64,000 nt of DNA from Haematobia irritans. Taxonomy: Eukaryota > Arthropoda > Insecta > Diptera > Muscidae. The translations under genes and the position numbers were made by a program. Below, in pieces: positions 12,554 through 23,660 of this stretch (position 1 is the stretch's first letter; the number at the start of each line of letters is the position of its first letter). Location of the stretch: positions 280,048,070 to 280,112,069 of the forward strand of contig NC_134397.1 in NCBI RefSeq assembly GCF_050003625.1. The letters are read 5' to 3'. Below the pieces are notes generated by a model. The model was given only the letters and a program-made list of their open reading frames with translations. It searched no databases and was not told where the DNA came from.

Positions 12554-12690
12554 CGATTTATGTGAGGCTATGTACAGGGAGTAGAATTAATATTATAGCT
12601 ATCCATGCCAAAATTGGTCAAAACCGGTATATACCTTTCGCCCGATATGGATTTAATTGGCCTAGAGGCCAGAATTTATTTATAATATTT
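12554..12690 (+). repeat. Fragment of 62657-type 153-bp-array element
   Basis: Contains CAGGGAGTAGAATTA, TAGCTATCCATGCCAAA and CTTTCGCCCGATATGGA in the same order as array units at 18990-19090 and 63100-63360. Confidence 0.65.
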
Positions 12691-12759
12691 TTAACCATAA
12701 TAAAATATTGAATATAAATAATGACAGAAGGTGGGGTACTAACTACAAAAGTTTTCGAC

Positions 12760-13930
12760 CCACCTAAAGGCCAGAATTTTGCCTTTATTTTCTTCAAATT
12801 TTGCTCCCTCTTTGTCCGATTTTTTGAAAATTGGACTAAAAGACTAAAATTCTCTAAATTATCTGAGATTTAAAGAGAACATGAGAAGGTTATGAAATTA
12901 ATATGGGGGTACCTGATGTGTTCATATGTGGACGGGGAGGCGACCTCTCCCTTGCCCGACTTTTTGAAACTTGGAACAAAGTTATCCGATTTCAGGGAAG
13001 GTTGAAGGGGGCGCCTAGACAAAGAACGGCAACTTTATTTTTCGATATTTGGTCGGGGAGGGGGACCTCCTCGTTGCCTTTTTTAAAGTACAGAAAAAAA
13101 ATTAAAATCTTTGGTCTGAAATTTTACGGAAAAAATGATGAAGGTTATGAAATTTATATCAGGTTCCTGATTTTTTAATATTTGTGATATTTGGACGGAA
13201 GAGGGCCCGCCCCTTGCCCCGCTTTTTGAAATTTGGGCTTATAATTTGCTTCCTTGACGTCCCTTTAAAACAATAGAGCAAAATTTAACCTTCTCCGATC
13301 TATTTGAAATTTACAGGGAACGTGGGAGGAGGTGATTAAATTAATACATGATTTTTAAATTAGTACATGATCTAATATCTGGTTGGGGAAGGGAAATTGT
13401 AAAATAAACTTTATCGATTTACTTCGATAGAATTTATAGGGACCGTTGGGTAATTTGTGAAATTAATATAGGATACGTGATAGTCCGATATCAGGTCGGA
13501 GTGGAGCGAAGGTGGGGAGAGGGTTCCCTTTTGTCCCTTTTTGAGTAAACAACTTAAATTTACATGAAATTGGCAGCCAACGTAGAGGGTGCATCATTTT
13601 CCGGTATATGTTCGGGAAAGGCATGTTCTCCATATCCAACATTTTGACAAATGTTTATGTGGTATTTTTTTGTTTATACTTTTACTCTTTCCGATTTATT
13701 GGACGGGAAAAAGTAATTATTTGTATGTTGTTATAATATAGTGCTTAATTTTCCGGTATGTTAAGGAGAAGGATACCTTTCCTTGACAAACCTATTATTG
13801 TTATCACATATTAAATTTAGGACACAAATTTTATAAATTTGGATCCCTCCGCTAAAGTCGCATGTCTTTGCTCCTTAGCGGTGGTGATTTCACAAGGATT
13901 TTGGCTATATTCAATAGTCAATTATCGGGT
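12760..13930 (-). repeat. Family D repeat, inverted partner of 33.2-35.4 kb
   Basis: Matches the reverse complement of the repeat at 33180-35361 over about 1 kb in the same relative order: a CATATGTGGACGGGGAGG block, a TTTTTCGATATTTGGTCGG block, TATCAGGTTCCTGATTTTTT and a GTGCATCATTTTC block. It keeps the uninterrupted sequence at the point where the plus copy carries the MITE at 34023-34160. The 91-residue frame at 12903-13178 runs through the repeat and is not conserved. Confidence 0.75.
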
Positions 13931-13958
13931 ATGTGATAATATTTGGTCACACACACAG

Positions 13959-14213
13959 AATACAGATTTGTTGTGACAATCGAATTTATTGCCAACCTCC
14001 TTTTGGCAGTTGTAGCAACTACCAGTTGGCAGTTGTGACACCCAACAAATTCGGTCGACTCAATCGAATGATGGGAAACTCGACTAATACTATATATGGA
14101 GTTAGTTGTGTCAGACGATGAAACTGGTCGTTGCTCCCTTCTTCATTTGGTTGTAGCTCCCAACTTTAAGGCACCATAACCGAATTGAATAAAAAAATCC
14201 CACAAAATACTGC
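13959..14213 (-). repeat. Interspersed repeat, family A, copy 2
   Basis: Inverted copy of 1193-1458, roughly 80% alike by eye. The small frame at 13933-14121 is incidental. Confidence 0.65.
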
Positions 14214-14582
14214 ATTTTATTTACATTTTTTAGATGATAGGAAGGTACATATACTTAAATACAAAATATTAATACATTATAAAAAATGTTCACCATTAAG
14301 AGTATACCCTCCATCATGAATAGCTTGGAGAATCGACAGATAATGGAGCTAAATCTTTGGTACTCTTAGCATATTATTATTTATAGATGGTGTCCGAACT
14401 GTCTATGGCCCGTCTAAAACACACAATAAATTTATTAAAGAAATTAGTGTGGAGTTTTAAAAACGACATACGAACCTATCCCCGATGGCCACTTTCTTGG
14501 GGTTTCATATATATAAGACAGATGTAGAGATGGATTTTTTCAGAGCCGCCGTGTTAAACACAATGAAATTATTCCATATTAA

Positions 14583-14788
14583 AGGTGAGTATTAAGTTCG
14601 AGTTTAGCCGCTAAAATCGCTAAAGTGAAAAATTATACATATTTGTTGCAAATTTTATTATAACTTGATGGGGAAAAGCCCAAAGCAAATTTTCACAAAG
14701 TATGTATTCCTTAAAATGGATGATTAAAGAAAAGTAATCGTGAAAAAATGACGTTTTTGGCGGATAAACTCGAACTTAATACCCACCT
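14583..14788. mobile_element. MITE family E, copy 1, 3-bp duplication TAA
   Basis: A 206-bp element starting AGGTGAGTATTAAGTTCGAG and ending in its imperfect inverse, flanked by TAA on both sides (14580-14582 and 14789-14791). Other copies at 17836-18076 and 26541-26781 are flanked by TAT. Three-bp duplications suggest PIF/Harbinger, though TAT departs from the usual TWA. No coding capacity. Confidence 0.75.
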
Positions 14789-14791
14789 TAA

Positions 14792-16840
14792 GGATGCGCA
14801 CCGTAGCATTGAGTATCCTGAAGCTATTTGTTTGCACTATAGCCATGCACGGCGCGAGTTGTTCACGACAATATTTTATAGGCAGTCCACGGATGAGGCA
14901 GATAAATTTCGAAACGAATAAGAAATATTTCGTTTTAAGTTGTAGTTATTTGATATTAAAAAAAACACACTATACTTCAACGTTGATAGTAATAATTTTA
15001 TTGACATTTCAAAAATATATTCAAAGGAATTCGGCTGTGAGTACCAAACGAAAATTCCGTTGAATTGGGTATAAAATATAAAATCTTCTACCACATTTCC
15101 CCAAATCAGGCGTATATATGGGAGCTATATTCAAATCTATACACTCAAAAAAAAAGTTTACTTGGATCCAAAGATGATGGCCTCCCCGATGTTGACCTTG
15201 ATTCCGAGCCAAAGATGCGGCTTCTTTAAAATAATGAACTTTTTTAGCGACAATCTGGCTTTAAATCTAGGACCAATAAAATTAAAAAAAAAATTAGGAT
15301 ACAGATTTCATTTATCAAATTTTCATTCTCTTTTCGCGGTTTATTAATAAAGATACTCTCGCACAAACAAATGCCAAATTATAACGGATACTTCAAAGTA
15401 AAAAATGTTTTCTTAATTCCAAAAAAACGTTAAACCAAAGACGCTAAATCCTCAAAATAAGTCTTAGCCTGTATTTGAAGCGATTTTATCTTAAATCTAA
15501 AGTTTCAATATTTCATTTAATTTAAATACAAATTCTTGAAATCAAATATGTGTTTCTTTACTTTAAGGAAAATTACTTTAGGGGAAAATAATTAATGTAA
15601 TGTAATTTTTCTCACATTAGGCTTATTAAATAAAATATATATAAATATACTATAGGCATTTTGGAAGTTATTTACAAATGGATTGTCAGTATGATTACAT
15701 TGAAAATATTAATTGTAATCAGTTTGGAATGGTTCACTTTTCGACTTATTCAAAATTTGGAAACGAAGATTTTAATTTTTTAATTTTTCACAAATTTTGG
15801 AAAACTCAACTTTCGATTAGTGCAAAGTCAATATTTTTATGAGTTATAGGAACTTAGGGTATATAAAAACCTGCATGATAAATCGAAAATGTCGACTTTG
15901 TAACGCTAAGTGACCACGCATTTCTTATTCAAGATGACTTTGTTGCATTTTATTATATGAAAATAAAACAGAAACTAAATTTAATTTTAATTAATTGTGA
16001 CGTCAAAGCAATACAATCATCATGATGGTCTATTATTGTCAAAGATGCATGGGCCGTTTCCCATGCATCTTTCCCATAAACGAACTTCAACTTTTTAATG
16101 AGATTTGTGCTATTTTGGTAGAATTCCAAAAAATAATTATCATTTCCTTTGCGACAATAACTCACTGGGCCAACGGAGAATTACACATTTGTACGAAGTA
16201 TGCCACAACTAAATGGACTATTCGTCGTCGTGATCACGTCACCATTAAAAGTACCTTTCCTGAAGCTCATATGGTTGTGTTAATTTAAACTAAAGAGTTC
16301 TCTGTTACAATCGTTTGACAATCGTTATGCATGAACTACGGACATATCTGTGTCTTTTTTGTGCCATGTAAATAAGGGAACCAGGTCCCAGCTGAAGTGA
16401 TTTATCCAAAATTACATGAGAAACAACATTCACTCAATGGCAAGCACTCGTCTGTGTTCCTGCACTCGCTGCAAATGTGCTTTATTAATTCACTGTAAAT
16501 CATTTCCTACGAGATAATCTTAATTGAGCAACGAAATGTGTATTTAATCGCTTGAATTAACATTGCGCCACAGTTCGAATACGATTATCCTCACAGTTTG
16601 TTTAAATGAAAATATTCAATGCAAGTGAGAAAGTTTACCAATAAAGTGCTTTCCCCAAATTGTTATTCTTCAAACTAATGAAATGAAACTTATATCGAGC
16701 TAAAAAATTTTAAAATATTAACAAAAAACAAAAAACGATGTAAGAGAAAGCTTTCTCATAATAAAAACAAACCCATACAACTGCATTCGAATCAAATTCA
16801 ATAGAAGAGGAGTATAGGCAACTCAAATCACTGACAATTT
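14792..16840. other. Stretch without recognisable gene
   Basis: Around 15.14 kb there is a TACACTCAAAAAAAAAG motif resembling TA-type MITE left ends elsewhere in the window, but no paired right end was found. A small GGCGTATATATGGGAGCTATA fragment (about 15110) recalls 153-bp-array units. From 15.9 to 16.8 kb the sequence looks single-copy. Confidence 0.4.
16041..16072. other. Perfect 13-bp hairpin
   Basis: AAAGATGCATGGG (16041-16053) is followed by a 6-base loop and its exact reverse complement (16060-16072). It lies in apparently single-copy sequence. Function unknown. Confidence 0.8.
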
Positions 16841-17107
16841 TAATAAATCTAATTCCTTTCATTATAGAAAGATTTAACATGGAAAAATATTTTAGTTGAC
16901 TCTTACTAAGTAGTATACAGTATACAGTCCTTTCAAATCTAATGTATGCTTCATGACATCGACTTATTAAAACTGCAAGTTTACGAAAGCGAAATACTTA
17001 AAATAATTGGCATAAAGTTATATTGTTATATTATAATAATAAAATCTACAAGCATAAAAAAATTCAAAAAATGCAGTTAGTAAAATTGAGAGGGAAATGT
17101 TAGTTAA

Positions 17108-17348
17108 CCCTCTAATGCCCCAATTTTTTTCCAGCTGATTAAATTTTCAATGTTAACGACACGAAAGCAAGAAAACTAAACAAGAAAAATGTATAAGGTA
17201 AAATTCAGTATATGCTGCAAAGCCTCTTGAACAGTTTTAACTAAGTTTTCTTTTTATTTTACCCATTTTTGTTCTCTTAAGGTGTGTTTTACTAAAACCT
17301 CCCTTATTAAATGAAGACCGCCTAAAGGCGGGCTTGGGCATTAGAGGG
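17108..17348. mobile_element. piggyBac-type MITE with TTAA target duplication
   Basis: A 241-bp element flanked by TTAA on both sides (17104-17107 and 17349-17352). Its ends are CCCTCTAATGCCC and the exact inverse GGGCATTAGAGGG. TTAA duplication with ends starting CCC is the signature of the piggyBac superfamily. No transposase; the interior is AT-rich apart from a GGCGGGC stretch near the right end. Confidence 0.9.
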
Positions 17349-17681
17349 TTAACATCTAGTAAGCATTTTCCCTAATTTGTACGAAAATCATACCGTTCAA
17401 ATAAAAAAAATGTCTGGCGCTAAATGAAGTTCAACTTTCTTAAAAATTAAAGAATTAGAATTTGTAAAAATATCCTTAGTTCCATAGCAAGTTCAAGACG
17501 GACACATTTTTTTTAAAATTTGCAAATATTACAAAATGGTTTGCTTTATTTCAGTAACCTTTTTCTATGATTTAGTTCATGTAACTAAATTTAAAAACAA
17601 AATTATTTTAAGTGAAGGAAACATTTCGTTTTGGCGTAATTTTAACTAAAACATAACAATTTCCATGACCTAAAGTGAAGT

Positions 17682-18318
17682 TAACTATTTTTATATTGAC
17701 CTGGTATCAATACAGGCTACGTTTACTTTCAAATACATACAAGCTTCCATGGTCAAGAAAATGCAGGAATTCGTTTGAAAATGCATGAGGCAGTTGTCGG
17801 TATCAATTCAATTTTATTAGTCAAATCAGACCTATAGGTGGGTATTAAGTTCGAGTTTAGCCGCTAAAATCGTCATTTTTTCACGATTACTTTTCTTTAA
17901 TAATCCATTTTACGGAATACAAACATTGCGAAAATTTGCTTTGGGCTATTCCCCATCAAGTTATAATGAAATCTGCAACAAATATGTATAATTTAATGCA
18001 TTTTTTACTGATTTAGTTTTCACTTTAGTGAAAAAATGACGATTTTAGCGGCTAAACTCGAACTTAATACCCACCTTATCTTGGGACTACATACTGATGA
18101 AATACGATTCATGCGTTGGAATAGAGACGTACCTTCCCGAATGAAGCTGACGAAAATTACAGTAGGTTTGATCTGAACCACGGTGAATACTAGACAAGTG
18201 TTTCTACTTTCATATTCTTGTACTCGAGATCTAATGGATGATAGACTACTGTAATTTAGATTGTGGAAGTTTCCCTGGACAAGTTTAGGAACCGGAAAGG
18301 TATGTTTTGGTATATTTG
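17682..18318 (+). repeat. Segmental duplication, block 1 copy a
   Basis: Nearly identical to 26386-27018, including the nested MITE and its TAT flanks, which shows the two arose by duplication and not by independent insertion. Differences are scattered substitutions. Confidence 0.9.
17836..18076. mobile_element. MITE family E, copy 2, 3-bp duplication TAT
   Basis: A 241-bp element with termini AGGTGGGTATTAAGTTCGAG and the exact inverse. Flanked by TAT at 17833-17835 and 18077-18079. The inverted repeats extend about 40 bp, through TTTAGCCGCTAAAATCGTCA. Confidence 0.85.
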
Positions 18319-18461
18319 GAGTGCAGGCTCTTATATGTGATCAGTAGACAGTTCATTATATCCTGCGCCACACTGTGGAACAGTGTATTATAAGTTAGTG
18401 CATATGTTTGCAACACCCAGAAGGAGACGAGATAGACACATGGTGTCTTTGGCAAAAATTG

Positions 18462-18577
18462 TCATTGAGCTTAACATGGAATCGGGCAGCACTCAGTGAT
18501 AAGAGAGAAGTTCACCAATGAGGATTGAACAGTCTAAGTGAGCCTGATACATCGGGCTGCCATCTAACCTAACCTTG
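18462..18577 (+). repeat. SINE tail fragment
   Basis: Matches the last ~115 bp of the SINE at 2704-3057 (CATTGAGCTTAACATGGAAT through CTAACCTAACC), with a short internal deletion. Confidence 0.8.
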
Positions 18578-19104
18578 GCAAAAATGCTCAGGGTGGGCTC
18601 ATGAGTCGATATAGCCATGTCCATCTGTCCGTGAACACATTTTTGTAATCAAAGTCTAGGTCGCAGTTTTAGTCCAATCGACTTCAAATTTGGCACAAGT
18701 ATGTGTTTTGGCTCAGAATATAACCCTATTGATTTTGAAAGAAATCGGTTCAGATTTAGATATAGCTCCCATATATATATTTCGCCCGATATGGACTTAT
18801 ATGGTCCCAGAAGCCAGAGTTTTACCCTAATTTGCTTAAAATTTTGCACTAGGAGTACAATTAGTAGTGTAGTCAAGTGTGCCAAATTTTATTGAAATCG
18901 GTTCAGTTTTAGATGAAGCTCGCATATAAATCGTTCGCCCGATTTACACTCATATGACCACAGTGGCCAATCTTTTACTCCGATTTAATTGAAATTTTGC
19001 ACAGGGAGTAGAATTAGCATCGTAGCTATGCGTGCCAAATTTGGTTTAAATCGGTTCAGATTTAGATATAGCTCCCATATATATGTTAGGTACTTTTAGT
19101 TAAA

Positions 19105-19190
19105 TGTGGTATCACAATGGACTGAATAGTCTAAGTGAGCCTGCAATTTAATCGGACTGCCACTTTAACCTAACCTAACCATATATATGT
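19105..19190 (+). repeat. SINE tail fragment
   Basis: TGTGGTATCACAATGGACTG through CCTAACCTAACC matches the SINE 3' end. The duplicate block carries the same fragment at 27332-27405, so it predates the duplication. Confidence 0.8.
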
Positions 19191-19611
19191 TTTTCTGATT
19201 TCGACCAAAATGGTCAAAATACCAACATATTCCTTATAAAATCGCAACTGCTTAGTCGAGTTGTAAAACTGACTCTAATTTCCCTAATTTTCCTAAACTT
19301 CTAAAACATATCGAGCGATAAATCATAAATAAACTTTTGCGAAGTCTCCATAAAATGGCTTCAGATTTAAATGTTTCCCATATTTTTTACTACGATTGCG
19401 TTCCACCCTAGTGCATTAGCCGACTTAAATTTTGAGTCTATAGATTTTGTAGAAGTCTATCAAATTCTGTCCAGATCGAGTGAAATTTAAATGTATGTAT
19501 TTGGGACAAACCTTTATATATAACCCCCAACACATTTGACGGATGTGATATGGTATCGAAAATTTAGATCTACAAAGTGGTGCAGGGTATGATAAAGTCG
19601 GCCCCGCCCGA

Positions 19612-19765
19612 ATAAATAAAGTGGTAATTCAGTCTTCACTAAACGTAGGATTGTTCAAAGAGACAAGAGACCATTTACATATAATCTTGAATGTTTTCAA
19701 CATTGAACTCATATATTCTCCAAGCATTTGTGTTTCTCAAAGACATAAATTGTAAATAATATGTC
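19612..19765 (+). repeat. Segmental duplication, block 2 copy a
   Basis: About 145 bp (AATAAAGTGGTAATTCAGTC through AAATTGTAAATAATAT) nearly identical to 28303-28447. In this copy it directly follows the truncated array element. In the other copy about 450 bp of different sequence lies between. Confidence 0.85.
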
Positions 19766-19793
19766 AATTAAATATGTCAATAAATATTTATTC

Positions 19794-19825
19794 ACTCTGG
19801 TGAATAAATATTTATTCACCAGAGT
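19794..19825. other. Perfect 32-bp palindrome
   Basis: ACTCTGGTGAATAAAT is followed immediately by its exact reverse complement with no loop. The unit AATAAATATTTATTCAC is also directly repeated here, so the palindrome may come from a short duplication at a cruciform-prone site. Confidence 0.85.
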
Positions 19826-19875
19826 TTATTATTAGATTGAATCGCGTCTTTAGCTTAATTTCCCGGTTACTTTAT

Positions 19876-20190
19876 TGGAGTACCCCAGCAAAAAAATTTG
19901 GAAGCTCTTCCAAAGGCACAACTTTAAAAGCACTTCCAAAAGATGTACCCCCAAAGATGTTCTTTATTTTAATTCAATTATTTATAACTCGCTTTTTTCT
20001 TATTTTTAATGGGTAAATTTATTTTATTTTATTTTTTTTGTTTCAAAAAGTTAAAAACAGAGTAAGCTTTACTAAAATGGTACAAATTATTGAAATTTTG
20101 TCGAAAAAATTCTAAATCCATTCAAGAAATATTGCGAATTTTTTAAAATATTTTAATTCAAACGTTTCGGACAAGCGTTAGAATGTATTA
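19876..20190 (+). repeat. Interspersed repeat, family F, copy 1
   Basis: Shares AAAGGCACAACTT, CACTTCCAAAA and TATAACTCGCTTTTTTC with 59075-59440 and, in part, with 28840-29000. AT-rich and indel-rich, class unknown. Confidence 0.55.
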
Positions 20191-21159
20191 AAAATCATAA
20201 AAAATTATAAAAATTATTTGTTTTGTTATTGTTGGTTTTGTTCTTTAATCATTGTTGTTGTTTTTGAGTTCAGCTTAAAACCATGCATTGACTAAATTAC
20301 AAGTGTAGTTTAACCAACAGAGGAAAAGAAGATTTGTCAAATTTATTTGGCAGCAAAACTATCAACCAATTATCAGAATAAATTCAGACAGTTCATTAAA
20401 CCCAACAATGAACCACACTTGGACCTTCCGTTAAAAGGTTTTACATGATAACCGGCTTATGCCGAAATAAATTGGTACCAACATATCTATTTTCCTTTGC
20501 AAATGATGCTGCAATTCTGGGGGCACCTCCAACTCCTCGGTTTGTCCATGTTTGGATTAATGTATTAATTAAAATTTAATATTTTAATTAAAAACAGCAC
20601 TTGCAATTAATAACGCCGCCACAACGGTTATTTCAATTCAAATATATTTTCCAAAATCAAAAGCGTTCCATCGTCCCCCTCACAGCATCACTGAATACGT
20701 CTGGCCAGAAGAAGTCATCGACACCCAAAGACGTTTGGTAAGACGTAATGGGGGTGTAAGAAAGAATCCGTAAAACCGTATGGGGCAACAAAATTCACTA
20801 GAGTCCTCTGTCGTTGATATTATGCAGCGACCCAAATACATCTCTAAGGTGAGCTTATCGAAGACACACTCCATTCTTAACATAATGTTCGAGCGCCATC
20901 TGTTATTTGGTTCTTTTAAATTAAATACCAATTTATTTTGGTTTATGTCCATAATAGAGGGGAAAATTACTATCGGTTAAAAATACAACACAGTAGAACC
21001 CAAATCAGTAGCTACAAGGAGAATACTTTAAAGAGTATAGACTGAGAAAGATTGCTTTAAGTTCGAATTGAGAAATCGTTTACGACCACCGTCCAGTAAT
21101 GGATCTCGTAAGTTTGTGTTTGCAGAATTGCTTTTTAGGAGTATTAAACACAATGTCGT
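20191..21159. other. Stretch without assigned gene
   Basis: From 20660 to 20980 the composition is less AT-rich, and there are short frames on both strands (66 residues plus, 90 residues minus). An AAG/GTGAGC splice-donor-like site lies near 20850. No domain is recognised and no continuous exon structure can be built, so no gene is called. Confidence 0.35.
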
Positions 21160-21710
21160 TTATGTTTTTAAGAAATTGGATTGAAGGATTCTGCTCTACA
21201 TTGCCAAAATAAATTCGTCAACATGGGTTAGCATAGGATAGCTTTTCTGTTTGGAATTAGAAACACTAAGCAGTAGATATACTAAATCAAATGTTTATAA
21301 TTTTGATTTACTTACCTCTATCGCAAAGTACGGAAAAGTATAAAAATATAAACGATATGGCTCTTAATGAACCTAAAACGCAACACTGCAAGCAGTAAAT
21401 TACGGAAAACAGTTATAGATAGAAATTGAAAACTTCGATTTTTCGAATTGTACTTGATGCCTTCTCTTCGACTTGACATCTGGATGTCGCACCAAACCGG
21501 AAAATACACAAATGGAGTTGTTATCGGTTGTTGGTTATGCTAAAGAGCCAAACACATGGCGAAAGCATTTTGGTTAATTTGTAATGAATTTTGCTCACCC
21601 TATGGTCTCATGTTACATAGAGATATTAGTACAACTAACTGTATCGTGGATATTTTCATATACAAGGTGGATTTTAGTATGACATATAAATATTTATTAT
21701 ATATATACTA
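21160..21710 (+). repeat. Segmental duplication, block 3 copy a
   Basis: Matches 30422-30830 over its left part and 24985-25315 over its right part. Shared words include TTAGCATAGGATAGCTTTTC, GAAAACTTCGATTTTTCGAA and CATGTTACATAGAGATATTA. Together with the downstream reverse-transcriptase remnants it probably belongs to one retroelement or a duplicated retroelement locus. Confidence 0.8.
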
Positions 21711-22296
21711 CAGTCGACTCCGCTTTACTGAAAAACCTCGGATAACTGAAATCGATCGCATTCCCCAGTTGTTTTTTCTGTCCATTTCATTTAAATTACT
21801 CCGCTTTAGTGAAACTCCGCTTAACTGAAAAAATCGGATTACTGAAAAGTTTTTTGTGTTCAAATGAGTTTCGTCACATTAGTATGACTTCGCTTTACTG
21901 AAAATGCCACATTCTCGCTATTGAGAGAGAGTACATTTTCTTCTCCGTATTGAGAACGCTTTATTTCAAGTGAAGATGGCACTTTCAAAACAGTTTAAAT
22001 CACTCTGTAAATAAAATCAACTGAAAGGTAAAATTGTAGATGGCACACACACGGAATCAAACACCTTGTTTTTATTATTTTATGTACATAGCATTGGTCA
22101 TAAGTTCGGTTAACTGAAATTGAGTGGATTTTTTTCAAGTTATACGGAGTCCGCTTTACTGAAACTTTTTCAGTTATCCGAAGTTCGCATTACTGGAAGT
22201 TTTTTTCAGTTATCCGTAGTCCGCTTTAGCAAAAACTTCGGATAACTGAAATTAAATGGCTGCATTTTTAACGTTTCAGTAAAGCGGAGTCGACTG
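21711..22296. mobile_element. pogo-like (Tc1/mariner) MITE with TA duplication
   Basis: A 586-bp element with termini CAGTCGACTCCGCTTTACTG and the exact inverse CAGTAAAGCGGAGTCGACTG. Flanked by TA on both sides (21709-21710 and 22297-22298). The duplicate locus near 25310-25320 reads TATACTACTTCGTC without the element, which is an empty site. CAGT.GA ends with TA duplication fit the pogo/Tigger branch. The interior carries many further copies of the terminal motif in both orientations (for example near 21770, 21808, 21890, 22150, 22200 and 22240). No transposase. Confidence 0.9.
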
Positions 22297-22338
22297 TACT
22301 TCGTCAAAACGTTCAAATCTTGTCTTGGGTGTCGAAGA

Positions 22339-22773
22339 TAGAGGTGTGCACGTGAGTAATATTTTACTCACGCACACTCACGACGGAGAAATTTTATACA
22401 CGCACACTCACGAACTATATTTTTTGGTAGGACTCACGCTCACGAAAAGAAAATTTGTACTCACGCACGAAAATCTTTTAAATGTCGTGACTCACGAATA
22501 ATTTTATGAGTAATTTACCTACAGAACCTGACTGAAAATATGAGTATGATTAAAATCGAGAGCGTTATAAAACTTTTAACACTTAGGATGTCACTAAAAT
22601 TATATATGAATTGATCTCGTAAGTATTTTATGTTCGTAAGCGGGATTATTTTCGTGAGCGTGTTTTTCCGAAGATATTATTTTCGAAGATACTATTTTCG
22701 TGACTCACGCACGACATTTGTTCGGTTAATCACGACTCACGCATGAGTCATGACAATTTCGTGTCACGTGCTA
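22339..22773. mobile_element. Short hAT MITE with CTCACG-rich interior
   Basis: A 435-bp element starting TAGAGGTGTGCACGTGA and ending GTCACGTGCTA. Flanked by 8-bp duplications GTCGAAGA (22331-22338) and GTCCAAGA (22774-22781), one mismatch apart. The duplicate locus near 25350 holds a single GTCCAAGA, the empty site. An 8-bp duplication indicates hAT. More than a dozen ACTCACG/CGTGAGT words fill the interior, a pattern expected of transposase-binding repeats. Confidence 0.85.
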
Positions 22774-22859
22774 GTCCAAGACCCTCATGCTTCTATCAAT
22801 TCTAAAATGTTCATATATCCGATTTCAACATAAGTGGCGTTTCTGAGAGCCTAGCTTAA

Positions 22860-23660
22860 AAAATCCTGGGTGATTCCACCCGGATCTGCAGTACCGTATG
22901 CGCCCCACACTTTCCCGAGGTTCGTGGAGGGTTTGAAAACCTCTCCGGGGTCGATGTTCCCATAGCCGTGCGCACATTATTAAGTGATGGACATCGATAT
23001 CTTTAAGTTAAGTAAAGATCTCGATGTCCATCAACGTGAATATCTCCGCATGTGCTACGAAAAAATGGTGGATGAGATCTCCGCCTATGAGGCCTATTCT
23101 GGTTCCCGTGAATCAAGGAGAATCTGTGCTTTTCCATAATTATCCAGACATATGTATAGTTCCCAGTGATAAATCGAAAAGTTTGGTGCTTATCAGCAAA
23201 CAAGTCTATGGAGACAAGGTGACCGAATGGCTCAATAAGTTTATCTCTCGTGGAGTGTATTCCAAGGTGTCAGATATGGAGGAAGTCCGAGTTCCACGCT
23301 CTGAGTGGCAAAAATCGGTCGATGGTGACATGAAAAAAATCTCATTGCTCAATGGACTGATTCGAATGCTTCAGGATTTGGATAAACCATGCCCTACTAT
23401 TATTGTGTCCTGAAAACTCACAACGACGTCCTATTTGCAGCACACGAAGCTGGTACACATACGCAATCTCCAAGGTAATCACCTGGGTTTCTCACAAAGC
23501 TCACATGTGAATACACCGATCATCATAACGTACGTGATATCACCCATGCCGCCACTCGTCTCCGGACCACCCATGTAACTCCTGGTTATGTCTTGGATAG
23601 ATTCGATGTGTTAGACATGTGTACCAACATGTCACGTTCCAGAATATTGTCGTTTTGAAG
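22860..23660 (+). pseudogene. Penelope-like retroelement reverse transcriptase remnant, copy 1
   Basis: Fragments in shifting plus-strand frames occur in the order expected of a Penelope-like reverse transcriptase. An N-terminal motif ENLSGVDVPIAVRTLLSFG-like lies at about 22925-22985. A stretch VPSDKSKSLVLISKQVYGDK (about 23160-23220) resembles the ADKG..VV motif. A KTHND block lies near 23410, and DRFDVLDMCTNMSRS (about 23595-23640) resembles RT motif A (FDV..L.TN). The longest open frame is 129 residues (23024-23413), created by joining two frames after a small deletion relative to copy 2. Motifs B and C (the second catalytic aspartates) and a GIY-YIG endonuclease were not found. The family assignment is from recalled motifs. 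Codon composition is more GC-rich than the flanks, which supports a coding origin. Confidence 0.55.

Larger units (their letters stand above)
18357..19608 (+). mobile_element. 153-bp-array element of 62657 type, interrupted
   Basis: Starts with TATCCTGCGCCACACTGTGG and runs through a GTCCATCTGTCCGTG block and GGTTCAGATTTAGATATAGC units. It ends at GTCGGCCCCGCCCGA, lacking the CTTTAGACTTTCCTTACTTG tail kept at 27838-27855 and 63410-63436. Two SINE-tail fragments (18462-18577 and 19105-19190) lie inside it. The frames at 18649-18885 and 18701-18895 are repeat-derived. Confidence 0.75.

Noticed and set aside
20662..20980. Possible exon with a splice-donor-like AAG/GTGAGC
   Set aside because: No frame is open across the segment on both sides of the site and no domain is recognised.
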